A DNA stretch of 10,166 nucleotides, taken from the NCBI GenBank assembly GCA_902463835.1, contig CABQGZ010000078.1, positions 1 through 10,166 of the forward strand, given 5' to 3'. The DNA comes from an uncultured Lachnospiraceae bacterium (GTDB taxonomy: Bacteria > Bacillota > Clostridia > Lachnospirales > Lachnospiraceae). The position numbers and the translations under genes were made by a program. Below the pieces are notes generated by a model. It was given only the letters and a program-made list of their open reading frames with translations, was not told where the DNA came from and did no database searches. Position 1 is the first letter of the stretch, and every line of letters starts with the position of its first letter. Positions 1-8,000 of the stretch are shown piece after piece.

Positions 1-680
1 ATCTCTCTCCCACAGTCGGGACATTTTAAGAAGCTGTAGTTCTCCACCAGCCCCAGCACCGGAATCTTCATCATACCAGCCATGTTGATGGCCTTCTTCA
101 CAATCATCTGTACCAGCTCCTGGGGAGAGGTCACGATCACGATCCCATCCACTGGAAGGGACTGAAATACCGTCAGCGGAACATCACCGGTTCCCGGCGG
201 CATGTCCACGAAGAGATAGTCCAGCTCACCCCAGAACACATCGCTCCAGAACTGCTTCACGGTTCCGGCAATGATAGGCCCACGCCATACCACCGGCGCT
301 TCCTCGTCGTCAACCAGAAGATTCAGGGACATGATCTTAATGCCATTCTCGGCGCTGATGGGAAGGATTCCCATCTCGCTGCCCGTGGCCGGTCCATGGA
401 TGCCGAACATTTTCGGAATGGATGGTCCTGTGATATCGGCGTCCAGAATTCCTACCTTATATCCACGATTACTCATTGCTGTTGCCAGCGCTGCGGTCAC
501 AAAAGATTTGCCAACGCCGCCCTTGCCGCTGACTACGCCAATCACCTTTTTCACAGAAGAGTATTGATTCAGTTCTTCCAGAAAGCTCTCCGGCGCACTG
601 CCCCCGCTGTGGCTTGGGCATCCTTCGCAGCTCTCTCTGCTGCAGCTGGATGCGCTGCTGCATGATTTATTATCTGCCAT
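1..680 (-). CDS. Mrp/NBP35 (ApbC-type) Fe-S cluster carrier P-loop ATPase, C-terminus cut by window edge
   Basis: Cytosolic ATPase of the Mrp/NBP35/ApbC family, which bind and transfer 4Fe-4S clusters to apoproteins. Seen: 226 residues are visible. The deviant Walker A motif GKGGVGKS lies at residues 52-59, the DAD switch motif at 80-82, and the Walker B-like DMPPGTGD at 159-166. The cluster-binding CPDC motif (Cys220, Cys223) sits just before the window edge. The N-terminus carries four cysteines (Cys7, 13, 18, 21), as in Firmicute and NBP35-like members with an extra N-terminal cluster site. Family members of this kind run to roughly 270-290 residues, so about 50 are missing. The start at 680 is chosen for a GGAGG site 8 nt upstream. 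The frame stays open to another ATG at 788, which would add 36 residues, but that extension would span a strong hairpin and lacks a good ribosome-binding site. It lies downstream of the beta-helix cassette but has its own promoter candidate. The family call is firm; the client proteins are unknown. Confidence 0.95.
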   Translation of the reverse strand, partial: MADNKSCSSASSCSRESCEGCPSHSGGSAPESFLEELNQYSSVKKVIGVVSGKGGVGKSFVTAALATAMSNRGYKVGILDADITGPSIPKMFGIHGPATGSEMGILPISAENGIKIMSLNLLVDDEEAPVVWRGPIIAGTVKQFWSDVFWGELDYLFVDMPPGTGDVPLTVFQSLPVDGIVIVTSPQELVQMIVKKAINMAGMMKIPVLGLVENYSFLKCPDCGRE

Positions 681-688
681 TGTCTGTT

Positions 689-693
689 CCTCC
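689..693 (-). promoter_or_regulatory. Ribosome-binding site of the Mrp-family gene
   Basis: Perfect GGAGG on the minus strand, 8 nt before the ATG at 680. It decides the start against two upstream in-frame ATGs: one overlaps the GGAGG itself, the other is at 788. Confidence 0.8.
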
Positions 694-755
694 ATTGTCT
701 CAAATCTTACGTTCTGCCGGTTCCTATATAGAGCGCTGTTATCCTCTGTATCGCA

Positions 756-791
756 GAAATAAAGGAAGCCTGCACAGCTTCCTCTCATTTC
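756..791 (-). terminator. Hairpin with U-rich 3' arm in the leader of the Mrp-family gene (terminator or attenuator)
   Basis: On the minus strand AGGAAGC pairs with GCTTCCT around a 7-nt loop. The stem extends through a G-U pair and a single bulged G to GAAAT/ATTTC, about 14 pairs in all. The 3' arm reads TTTATTT, so it resembles an intrinsic terminator whose A-rich 5' flank makes the stem longer. It lies about 165 nt downstream of the cassette's last stop codon but about 55 nt downstream of a promoter candidate. It could therefore be a backup terminator for the cassette or a leader attenuator for the Mrp gene. The structure is clear from the sequence; its role is not. Confidence 0.5.
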
Positions 792-852
792 AAGTCTTCC
801 ACTCTATGGCAGGAACGCTCCGAAGATATTTTTTATTGCTTACCTGCATTTT

Positions 853-881
853 AGTATATGTCATTCTGAGGAAAAAATCAA
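853..881 (-). promoter_or_regulatory. Candidate sigma-A promoter for the Mrp-family gene
   Basis: On the minus strand a -35 box TTGATT (881-876) is separated by exactly 17 bp from a -10 box TATACT (858-853). These match 4/6 and 5/6 of the consensus. The start would fall near 846, giving a leader of about 165 nt that contains the hairpin at 756-791. The -35 box lies in the 3' arm of the AT-rich hairpin after the lipoprotein gene, so termination and initiation signals overlap. No better promoter was found closer to the gene; a TATATA at 726-731 has no good -35 partner. Confidence 0.5.
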
Positions 882-899
882 CCTCTTTTTTGATTTTTC
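872..899 (-). terminator. AT-rich hairpin after the cassette (weak terminator candidate)
   Basis: AAAAATCAA (873-881) and TTGATTTTT (890-898) form a perfect 9-bp inverted repeat around an 8-nt loop, 43 nt past the stop codon of the second beta-helix lipoprotein. On the minus strand the right arm is followed by a further T. The stem has little GC, so its strength as an intrinsic terminator is doubtful. Its location at the end of a long co-directional gene set fits termination. It shares bases with the -35 box of the next promoter candidate. Confidence 0.4.
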
Positions 900-941
900 T
901 CCAGCCTGGACATAATCGCCCTGAACATCTCCATATAATTC

Positions 942-2558
942 CTATTCCGCTCCAATCGTTCCGCCATTCTTGTTCAGCGTTCCCAAAACATGCGCGTCCG
1001 CTCCGTAATGTGATTCCGTTCCTTCATTATCTTTAATGCTTCCACCGTTCATGTTGAGCGTCGCAGTAAAGCCAACATAGATTCCTGCCCCATATCCCAA
1101 TGCTTTATTCTTTTCCACTTTTCCGCCATTTATGGTCACAATCACATTCGCAGCGATACCTGCGCCTTTCGTCGCTTCATTGCCTTCTATCGCACCTCCA
1201 TCCATAGTCATTGAACCTTTATCTGCAAAAACACCGCCCGCAAAATTTCCAGCCTTATTATTTGCGATCTTCCCATCGCTTATGATAATATCCCCGCAGC
1301 TGAATATTGCTCCGCCATTTACAGATGCGACATTATTGACAAGTTCTCCTCCATTGAGATGGATCGTTCCATAATTAAATATCGCGCCGCCGCTGCTTGC
1401 CGTATTATTACCTATGATTGTTCCGGCGATCTCTACTGTGCCATAATTTAATATTGCACCTCCCTCTGCGCTGTTATTTGCGTTCCGAATCGTCACACCC
1501 TTCCCTACCAGGAATTTTGTGTTCGTAACCGAACTGGTACCATTCTGTATGGCTGAGGCTGCTATCTGTTCACTGGTAGCTGCATCTATGGTGAGAGCGC
1601 CTTCCGAATCCCCTTCCGCTCTTTTCAGTTGAAAGGTGATATCCTCCGCCGCACATTGAAACATAGAATCCGTATGCGCGTCTCCTCTCGATACAATGAC
1701 ACTTTTCCCTGTGAGATTCTGAATTGTTATATTTTTTTTGATTTCCAGGGTTCTGTCCGGCGCAGCATCGTTCAAAAGCGTAATCATTACTTCTTCCGCC
1801 CCTCCAGTACCGCCATTTGCATTCGCTCTATCCACCATTTCCGCCAAGGTTCCCCATACGTGTCCATATTCTGTATCTGGAAGATTCTCAATCTCGGCTT
1901 CATAGATCAAGTCGTTAATTTCAAAAGCTCTTGCTGTTCCTTCCACAACGGTTCCATCTAACGTCACCCACTTCGGTGTAACTGTAATCGTTTTTCCAAA
2001 TGAATTGCGATTATCCGCCGCTACATCATTTCTGGTGAAACCTTTCGTATCCGCTGTCACGATATACTCTGCATCCGCGCAAAACAAATCTTTGGCATTA
2101 TACGCTGCACCATTCATATGAATCGCTTTCTCCTGAATCTTTGTAGCTTCATACTCCTGTACGTCTTCTCCCTCTACAGTAAAAATCACTCTACTATAAT
2201 TTTTACTGTCAGCTGAAGTAACTAAGAATATGGAGGTCTCTGTACTTGCCTCCGTTGTATTCTCCTCAAGCTGCAGCTCTACGGTCAATACTTTTCTATC
2301 CACAAACTTTGCAAAGGCAGTCCCTCTTTTTAACTTATCTGCTACAGGCTGCGTATAAGCATTATCCTCATACCATCCTGCAAATATGGTTTCTTCTCTG
2401 CCCTCCGGGTAAGTACCGCTCTCGATATATTCATTGCATGTCTTATAATCATATTCATTTTCACTTAAGTTTTCACTGTTTTTTCCGCATGAAAATAAAG
2501 TGAACACTGCAAAACAGGCGACCATACTTAAAATGATCTTTTTACATGTTCTCATCAT
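942..2558 (-). CDS. Surface lipoprotein: B-repeat-like N-terminal region plus POMP-type parallel beta-helix
   Basis: Predicted secreted lipoprotein of 538 residues with no recognised enzyme motif. Seen: MMRTCKK, a hydrophobic stretch, and lipobox LFSC with the lipidated Cys at 24. Residues about 50-90 (TYPEG...FAGWYEDNAYTQPV) resemble the Listeria-Bacteroides B-repeat fold found in many Gram-positive surface proteins. Residues about 240-345 form the entry to a beta-helix. From about 365 come short repeats GGAI-LNYG, GGAI-FNYG, GGAI-FSCG and GGVFADKG, each with NN or NK turns, as in polymorphic outer-membrane-protein-type right-handed helices. The C-terminus is rich in NGG and GAG turns and ends without an LPxTG motif, so lipidation is the only anchor. 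The first ATG (2558) overlaps the stop of the glycosidase gene as ATGA, so translation is probably coupled. An in-frame ATG at 2609 was rejected because it would put 17 polar residues before the signal peptide. Likely role, by inference: ligand or glycan binding at the cell surface. Confidence 0.85.
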   Translation of the reverse strand: MMRTCKKIILSMVACFAVFTLFSCGKNSENLSENEYDYKTCNEYIESGTYPEGREETIFAGWYEDNAYTQPVADKLKRGTAFAKFVDRKVLTVELQLEENTTEASTETSIFLVTSADSKNYSRVIFTVEGEDVQEYEATKIQEKAIHMNGAAYNAKDLFCADAEYIVTADTKGFTRNDVAADNRNSFGKTITVTPKWVTLDGTVVEGTARAFEINDLIYEAEIENLPDTEYGHVWGTLAEMVDRANANGGTGGAEEVMITLLNDAAPDRTLEIKKNITIQNLTGKSVIVSRGDAHTDSMFQCAAEDITFQLKRAEGDSEGALTIDAATSEQIAASAIQNGTSSVTNTKFLVGKGVTIRNANNSAEGGAILNYGTVEIAGTIIGNNTASSGGAIFNYGTIHLNGGELVNNVASVNGGAIFSCGDIIISDGKIANNKAGNFAGGVFADKGSMTMDGGAIEGNEATKGAGIAANVIVTINGGKVEKNKALGYGAGIYVGFTATLNMNGGSIKDNEGTESHYGADAHVLGTLNKNGGTIGAE

Positions 2559-4420
2559 ACATTCCCCCTTAATAGCAATGGCATCTCTGTCATTCTCAAG
2601 TTCGTACAACCATATGGATACAATTCTTTTTCTTCCACTGCCCCAACTTCACCATCCTTGGCCGGAAATTCCGCACACATATCCGGATATTGTTCATTCT
2701 TATCCCACTCAATCTTTGCCATTTTTGCTTTCAGTACCATCGGTGGTTTTGTTGTAGAAAAAGCATTCTGAAAATCCTGGTCTTGTTCACATAGAAGCTG
2801 CTCAGAAGCAAATCCATAATTCCAAGCTGACGTGGGGATAAACTCATAATCGCAATATGGAAACTTGCGAACTACACCATCTTTCTCATATTCCTTCATT
2901 TTACTGATGTAAGAAATCGGTAAGGCGAACATGACATTGCCCCTTTCTGCCACATATAAGCCATTGGGTCGTTTTACCAATTTTGCTTGCATTTCCATTG
3001 TTAGTACAATCTCCTGTTTACTCCACACCTGATGAATTTCATAAAAATCTCCTGCCTGAACTTCCGCCCCGTTTACATATGCTCTTTCTGCTTTCTCAGG
3101 TATACGCAGAAAAAATGAAAATTCCACCGGCTTGTCACACCGCACTTCATAACGTACCGTATCTTCAAAAGGATATCTTGTATCACATACAATTTCTACG
3201 CGAGCCCCATTGATCTGAGTATGTAAGGCGGAAGGTGCAATTGCTGCCGCATAAATTCCCACATCATTATAGTAATAAGTACTTAACGCAAATTTTGGGA
3301 ACCCCTGCCCCATATTGGCTGTACAACATCCAAAGTTTGGTTCTAATCCCCAAATATGAGCTTCATGATTATTCGTAGTAAATATCGGGTCACGACTTCC
3401 ATCTAAAATTTTACAGGACACCTGATTCACCTGCTGTACATATTGATGCGTCCACATATCCTCGCTTATCGTTGCAGGGAATGCATTAAAGGCTAATTTT
3501 TCTAATCTGTCAAGCCACTTTCTGTCTCCTGTTGTCTCAAACAGGATTTCAAAAGAATACATCGCTTCCACAATCGCACAGAGCTCTGTTCCCTGCGTAG
3601 GCGCGGTACCAGCCAGACATTCATCACCTGTAAACAAGTCAAATGCTGTTCCATGATATTTCTGGAGCAGTTTCAAAAATTCCTCTGCAAACGCACCGCC
3701 ATCCTCATGAATAAATTTCTCTGATACTGCGTATGCTTTTAACGCCATGGCAAGATTTACCACATGTGTAGTCTGCTTCCATTCCCGGCAAAAAGAAGTA
3801 TCGGTAAAATGATCCATCATCATCTTATAATCCATTCCCTGCGCCCCCAGCGTGTGTGCAAACTCAATCAACCATTCCTCTTTTGTTCGATCATATAACC
3901 AATTGATGGATATCATGCACTCGTACCATCTTGCCGCACTCCAATTGAAAAGCGTGTGACGGAAAATCCATTTATGGAGATTGAAAAGTGCCGCTCTGAC
4001 AACCCCCTCGATTCGTTCGTCTCCCGTACACTCATAGTACACGATCAGAACCTTGCATATCAAAAATGCCGCCCACACATCATAGCCAACTCTTTCCTCA
4101 TCGGAACAGGGACATATCCATCCATCTTCCTTTTGCTGCGCCAAAATAGCCTCAATATACTTCTGTGCGCGCTGCTTCATGTCTTCATCGTCTAACAGAT
4201 AAGCCAAAGGAATAAATCCGTCCAACCAATAAGGTACCCGTTCCCATCCCTCCTTATCGCCTCCGATCCATCTACTGTCCCGCACGTCCGGCCACATCAC
4301 GTCCAGATTTCCTGCAAGTCCTTCTGCCTGAATTTGAAGCTGCCTTTTCAGCCATCCATGAGGCTTAATCTCTTTTGTCGTATAATGTTGAAACGAAAAT
4401 TTCTTCTCGTTCTCTTTCAT
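2555..4420 (-). CDS. GH127/DUF1680 family glycoside hydrolase (beta-L-arabinofuranosidase-like), cytoplasmic
   Basis: Predicted retaining glycosidase of 621 residues, close to the usual 600-700 of the GH127/DUF1680 group. The characterised member HypBA1 removes beta-L-arabinofuranose using a zinc-bound cysteine nucleophile. Seen: an N-terminal alpha/alpha-barrel-like helical region with the conserved start KPHGWLKRQL (19-28). Then ELC (Glu279, Cys281) and adjacent Cys365-Cys366 in NFGCCTANMGQGFPKF, matching the Glu/Cys/Cys-Cys zinc and nucleophile set. Glu267 in GDEC is a reasonable acid/base candidate by its spacing before Glu279. A beta-rich region follows (about 400-621). There is no signal peptide, so it should act on imported sugars, unlike its two exported neighbours. 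A site AAGGAG lies 10 nt before the GAGGA ATG start region. The family assignment is good, but the sugar cleaved is uncertain because DUF1680 proteins vary in substrate. The gene overlaps the next by 4 nt. Confidence 0.85.
   Translation of the reverse strand: MKENEKKFSFQHYTTKEIKPHGWLKRQLQIQAEGLAGNLDVMWPDVRDSRWIGGDKEGWERVPYWLDGFIPLAYLLDDEDMKQRAQKYIEAILAQQKEDGWICPCSDEERVGYDVWAAFLICKVLIVYYECTGDERIEGVVRAALFNLHKWIFRHTLFNWSAARWYECMISINWLYDRTKEEWLIEFAHTLGAQGMDYKMMMDHFTDTSFCREWKQTTHVVNLAMALKAYAVSEKFIHEDGGAFAEEFLKLLQKYHGTAFDLFTGDECLAGTAPTQGTELCAIVEAMYSFEILFETTGDRKWLDRLEKLAFNAFPATISEDMWTHQYVQQVNQVSCKILDGSRDPIFTTNNHEAHIWGLEPNFGCCTANMGQGFPKFALSTYYYNDVGIYAAAIAPSALHTQINGARVEIVCDTRYPFEDTVRYEVRCDKPVEFSFFLRIPEKAERAYVNGAEVQAGDFYEIHQVWSKQEIVLTMEMQAKLVKRPNGLYVAERGNVMFALPISYISKMKEYEKDGVVRKFPYCDYEFIPTSAWNYGFASEQLLCEQDQDFQNAFSTTKPPMVLKAKMAKIEWDKNEQYPDMCAEFPAKDGEVGAVEEKELYPYGCTNLRMTEMPLLLRGNV
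2564..2570 (-). promoter_or_regulatory. Ribosome-binding site inside the end of the glycosidase gene
   Basis: AAGGGGG on the minus strand lies 5 nt before the ATG at 2558 and 8 nt before the adjacent ATG at 2555. It supports a start at the ATGATG pair rather than at 2609. It lies within the last codons of the upstream gene, as expected for coupled translation. Which of the two adjacent ATGs is used cannot be told; the better spacing favours the second. Confidence 0.7.
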
Positions 4421-4443
4421 TCCTCTAGTCTCCTTGATATTTT

Positions 4444-4466
4444 GCCGACCCCATAAGGGGGCCGGC
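4444..4466 (-). other. Strong intercistronic hairpin without a U-tract
   Basis: GCCGACCCC (4444-4452) and GGGGCCGGC (4458-4466) form a 9-bp GC-rich stem with a 5-nt loop. In the minus-strand RNA the one non-Watson-Crick position is a G-U pair. The 3' side reads AAAATATC rather than a run of U, so it is not a standard intrinsic terminator on the minus strand; on the plus strand only TGATTT follows. It fills most of the 77-nt gap between the giant lipoprotein and the glycosidase gene. Known roles for such stems are protection of an upstream mRNA 3' end and setting unequal expression within an operon. Confidence 0.6.
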
Positions 4467-4469
4467 TGA

Positions 4470-4482
4470 TTTCATTATGAAA
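4470..4482. repeat. Short palindrome TTTCATTATGAAA
   Basis: A 13-bp palindrome with 6-bp arms around one central base lies in the same 77-nt gap, just upstream of the hairpin in the direction of transcription. It could be an operator for the glycosidase gene, but no convincing promoter hexamers surround it, so it may be chance in AT-rich DNA. Confidence 0.3.
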
Positions 4483-4497
4483 CAATTTTCACTTTGC

Positions 4498-5061
4498 TTA
4501 CTGTTTTACACCATCCAGAATATACGTTCCATTCTCTTTTTTTACTGTTCCGTAATTTGTATTGATAATCCGGGCATTCGTCAGATCCAATGTTCCGCCA
4601 CCATAGATGCCAATTCCCTGCCATTCTGTGGTATCGATCAACACGTCTTTCAGAATGGTCATCGAACCATCTACATTGACTCCGTGTTTCTTTGAGTTCT
4701 TCACCTCAAGATTCGTAACGTTATCTTGCCCATTCTTACTATAAACAGCATAATTTTTCGAATCTGTGATCGTTACGCCCGTTCCGGTTACGGTTGAACC
4801 GATATTATTGATACCTATTACCGGATTTGTAATGGCTGCGTTTGTCAAGGTCAGTATACCTTTATCATTTACATTAAACCCATTTCCGGCAGGATTTACT
4901 ATCTCTACATCTTCAAAAATATTTGTGGAGGTTCCTACATTGACTGCGGCAGCACCAAACTTGCAATTGTTTATCTTCAATCCTATAATCTTGACTTCCG
5001 TACCTGCATGACTGCTTGTCACAGAAAAGTTCGAGGTATCGTTAATCTCAACATTGGTGCC
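4498..5061 (-). repeat. Diverged C-terminal repeat copy
   Basis: Residues 1378-1564 restart with GTNVEINDTSNFSVTSS, matching GKDVVINSTEQFAVTSS of the main repeat, followed by a counterpart of the ING/VNAG segment. It then shortens and ends the protein at ILDGVKQ. Similarity to the main units is mainly at protein level. Confidence 0.6.
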
Positions 5062-8000
5062 TTCTATTTTTGCCTGATTATAGGCAACAATTCCCCGCTC
5101 GCCACCTGTAATAGTTACATTGTTCAGATTCACATAGGAATCCGCTCCCTGCTGTGCAAGTACGCTCCAGTATTTCGTTCCCGTAATCGTCAGCGCCTCT
5201 TCCTCTGTCCCTGACAAATAAACCTTTCCGCCGTATTCCGCGAACACTGCAACTTTTCCTGTACTATTTGCGCCTGCATTTTGAATTGTTCCGCCTGTTG
5301 CCCTGATTACAGATGATTTTGAATACAGACCATGATTTCCAGTTCCATTTACTGTGAGATCACTAATTTCAACAATGCCTTCTTTCGCTCCTGCTTTTTC
5401 GCTCCAAATGCCGTATGTACCTGCTGAATTGATCGTTGTATTTGTTCCGGTCACAGTACCTCCCTGATTTTGTATGCCAGCGCCAACCGGGCTTGTAATT
5501 GTCACACCTGTCATTGTCAATGTACTGCTTTTTATCTCTGCCCCGAACAATCCAGGCTCTGTAATCTTTGCATTTGTCAGGGTTAACCGACCGCCATCAT
5601 TTACAGAGACACCATTTACAACCGGTTTATGAATCGTTACATCTGTCAATATCGTTGTCGAGCCTCCAACATTAACCGCTGTTGATTTACAGTCGTTGAT
5701 CTCTAATCCGACGATTTCAATCAGACTTTCCGCAAAGCTGCTGGTTATGGCAAACTGCTGCGTTGCATTGATCACTACGTCTTTTCCTTCCACAGTACCC
5801 TTGTAGCTTACAACGCCTCTCTGTCCGCCTGCAATATTTACATTTTCCAGATTTATGTAAGAATTTCCAACGGTTGATTTCTGTCCATCTGCAGTTACAT
5901 TAAATCCTTTTGTATCTGCAATACTCACATCCTTCAGCCAGACTTTTCCGCCATCTACTGCATATGCAGCTATGTTTCCCGCATTCTGAATCTCTCCGCC
6001 TGTCACCTTGATTACAGACTTTGTGGAATGCAGCCCATTCCCTGCCGTGCCATTCATTTTTAAGTCCGCAATGTCCACAAGTCCCTCGGTACCATTTGCT
6101 TCTTCGCTATAAATACCATGTATCCCTGTTGCGTTGATGGTGACATCCGTTCCTTTTACCGTCGCGCCAAGATTTAAGATACCCACATTTCCTGGCTCCT
6201 GAATGGTCACATGCTCCACCGTCAGAGTCGCTCCGGCATCCGCCGCAAGGCCTCTTTCCACCGGTCTGCTGATCACCGCATTTTTTATAGTTGTGGTGGA
6301 GGCGCCTGCATTGACTGCCGCATAGCCCTTACAATCATTGATTTCCAATCCATCAAGGGTAATCACACTTTCCGCAAAGCTGCTGGTTACTGCAAACTGC
6401 TCGGTGGAGTTGATCACTACGCCTTTTCCTTCCACAGTACCCTTGTAGCCTACGATTCCACGCTGTCCGCCTGTAATATTTACATTTTCCAGATTGATGT
6501 AGGAATTTCCGATAACAGATTGCTGACCGTCTGCAGTTACATTAAATCCTTTTGTATCTGCAATATTCACATCCTTCAGCCAGACCTTTCCGCCATCTAC
6601 CGCATATGCAGCTATATTCCCTGCTTCATGAATCTCTCCGCCTGTCACCTTGATCACCGATTTTGTGGAATGCAGCCCATTCTTCTCGGTTCCATTCATC
6701 TTTAAATCTGTGATATCCACAAGCCCTTCCATACCATTTGCTTCTTCACTGTAAATACCATGTATGCCTGTCTCATTAATCGTGACATTGCTTCCCTTTA
6801 CCGTCGCGCCAATATTTAAGATTCCCACATTTCCAGGCTCCTGAATGGTCACATGATCTAGCGTCAAGGTAGCTCCGGAATCCGCCGCAAGTCCTCTTTC
6901 CTCCGGTCTGTTGATCACCGCATTTTTTATGGTTGTAGTGGAAGAGCCTGCATTGACTGCTGCATAACCCCTACAATCATTAATCTCCAGTCCATCCAAT
7001 GCAATTACACTTTCTTTATAGCTGCTGGTCACAGCAAACTGCTCAGTGGAGTTGATCACTACGTCTTTTCCTTCCACAGTACCCTTGTAACTTACAATTC
7101 CCCGCTGTCCACCTTCGATCGTTACATTTTCCAGATTAATATATGAATTTCCCACCGTAGATTGCTGCCCGTCTACGGTTATATTAAATCCCTTTGAATC
7201 TGCGATATCCACATCCTTCAGCCAGACCTTTCCGCCGTCTACCGCATATGCGGCTATATTCCCTGCTTCATGAATCTCTCCGCCTGTCACCTTAATCACT
7301 GATTTTGTGGAATGCAGCCCATTCTTTGCGGTACCATTCATTTTCAAGTTTGTAATGTCTACAAGCCCTTCCATACCATTTGCTTCTTCACTGTAAATGC
7401 CATGTATTCCCGTCTTGTTAATGGTGACATCGCTTCCCTTTACCGTTGCGCCGATATTTAAGATACCCACATTTCCAGGCTCCTGAATGGTCACATGCTC
7501 CACGGTCAGGGTCGCTCCATCATCCGCCGCAAGACCTCTTTCCGTTGGTCTGTTGATCACCGCATTTTTTATGGTTGTAGTGGAAGAGCCTGCATTGACT
7601 GCCGCATATCCCTTACAATCATTGATTTCCAATCCGTCAAGCGTAACCACACTTTCTTTGTAGCTGCTGGTTACCGCAAATTGCTCTACCGAATTCACTA
7701 CTACATTCTTTCCGGTGACTGTTCCGTGATAATTTACGACTCCCCGCAATCCGCCTGTCACTTTGACATGATCAAGGCTGATATTGCAGCCTACACCGTC
7801 CTCAACCACTGCGTATTGTTTTGCATTTACAATCTCCACATTCTTTAAATTGATGCTGCCCTTATTTTTCGCAAACGCGCCATGGATACCTGCATTCAGA
7901 ATCTTACTGTCCGTCACATTAATCGTAGAACCATTGGCATTTAATGCGCTGTCTTTCTCTGTACCGTCTACGAGCAGATTGTCGATTGTCACAGAGCCCT

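Noticed and set aside
715..750. Promoter with TATATA (726-731) close to the Mrp-family gene
   Set aside because: The only 16-17 bp upstream partner is GATACA, matching 3 of 6 -35 positions; the TTGATT-17-TATACT pair is better.
271..1036. Plus-strand ORFs opposite the Mrp-family gene and the adjacent gap
   Set aside because: They have no family resemblance and are antisense to a clear P-loop ATPase or run through AT-rich intergenic DNA with hairpins and a promoter.
2559..2609. Earlier ATG (2609) for the second lipoprotein
   Set aside because: It would place 17 polar residues ahead of the signal peptide, while AAGGGGG sits directly before the ATGATG at 2558.
5800..7725. CRISPR or transposon explanation for the repeated DNA
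   Set aside because: Units are 642 bp, contiguous with no spacers, in frame throughout and coding for beta-helix. There are no inverted ends, transposase or direct target duplications.
6211..7848. Similar plus-strand ORFs at 6211-6705 and 7495-7848 (MLHRQSRS and MLHGQGRS)
   Set aside because: They resemble each other only because they are antisense to the same position of the 642-bp repeat. They have Ser/Cys/His-rich composition, no ribosome-binding site and no domain.
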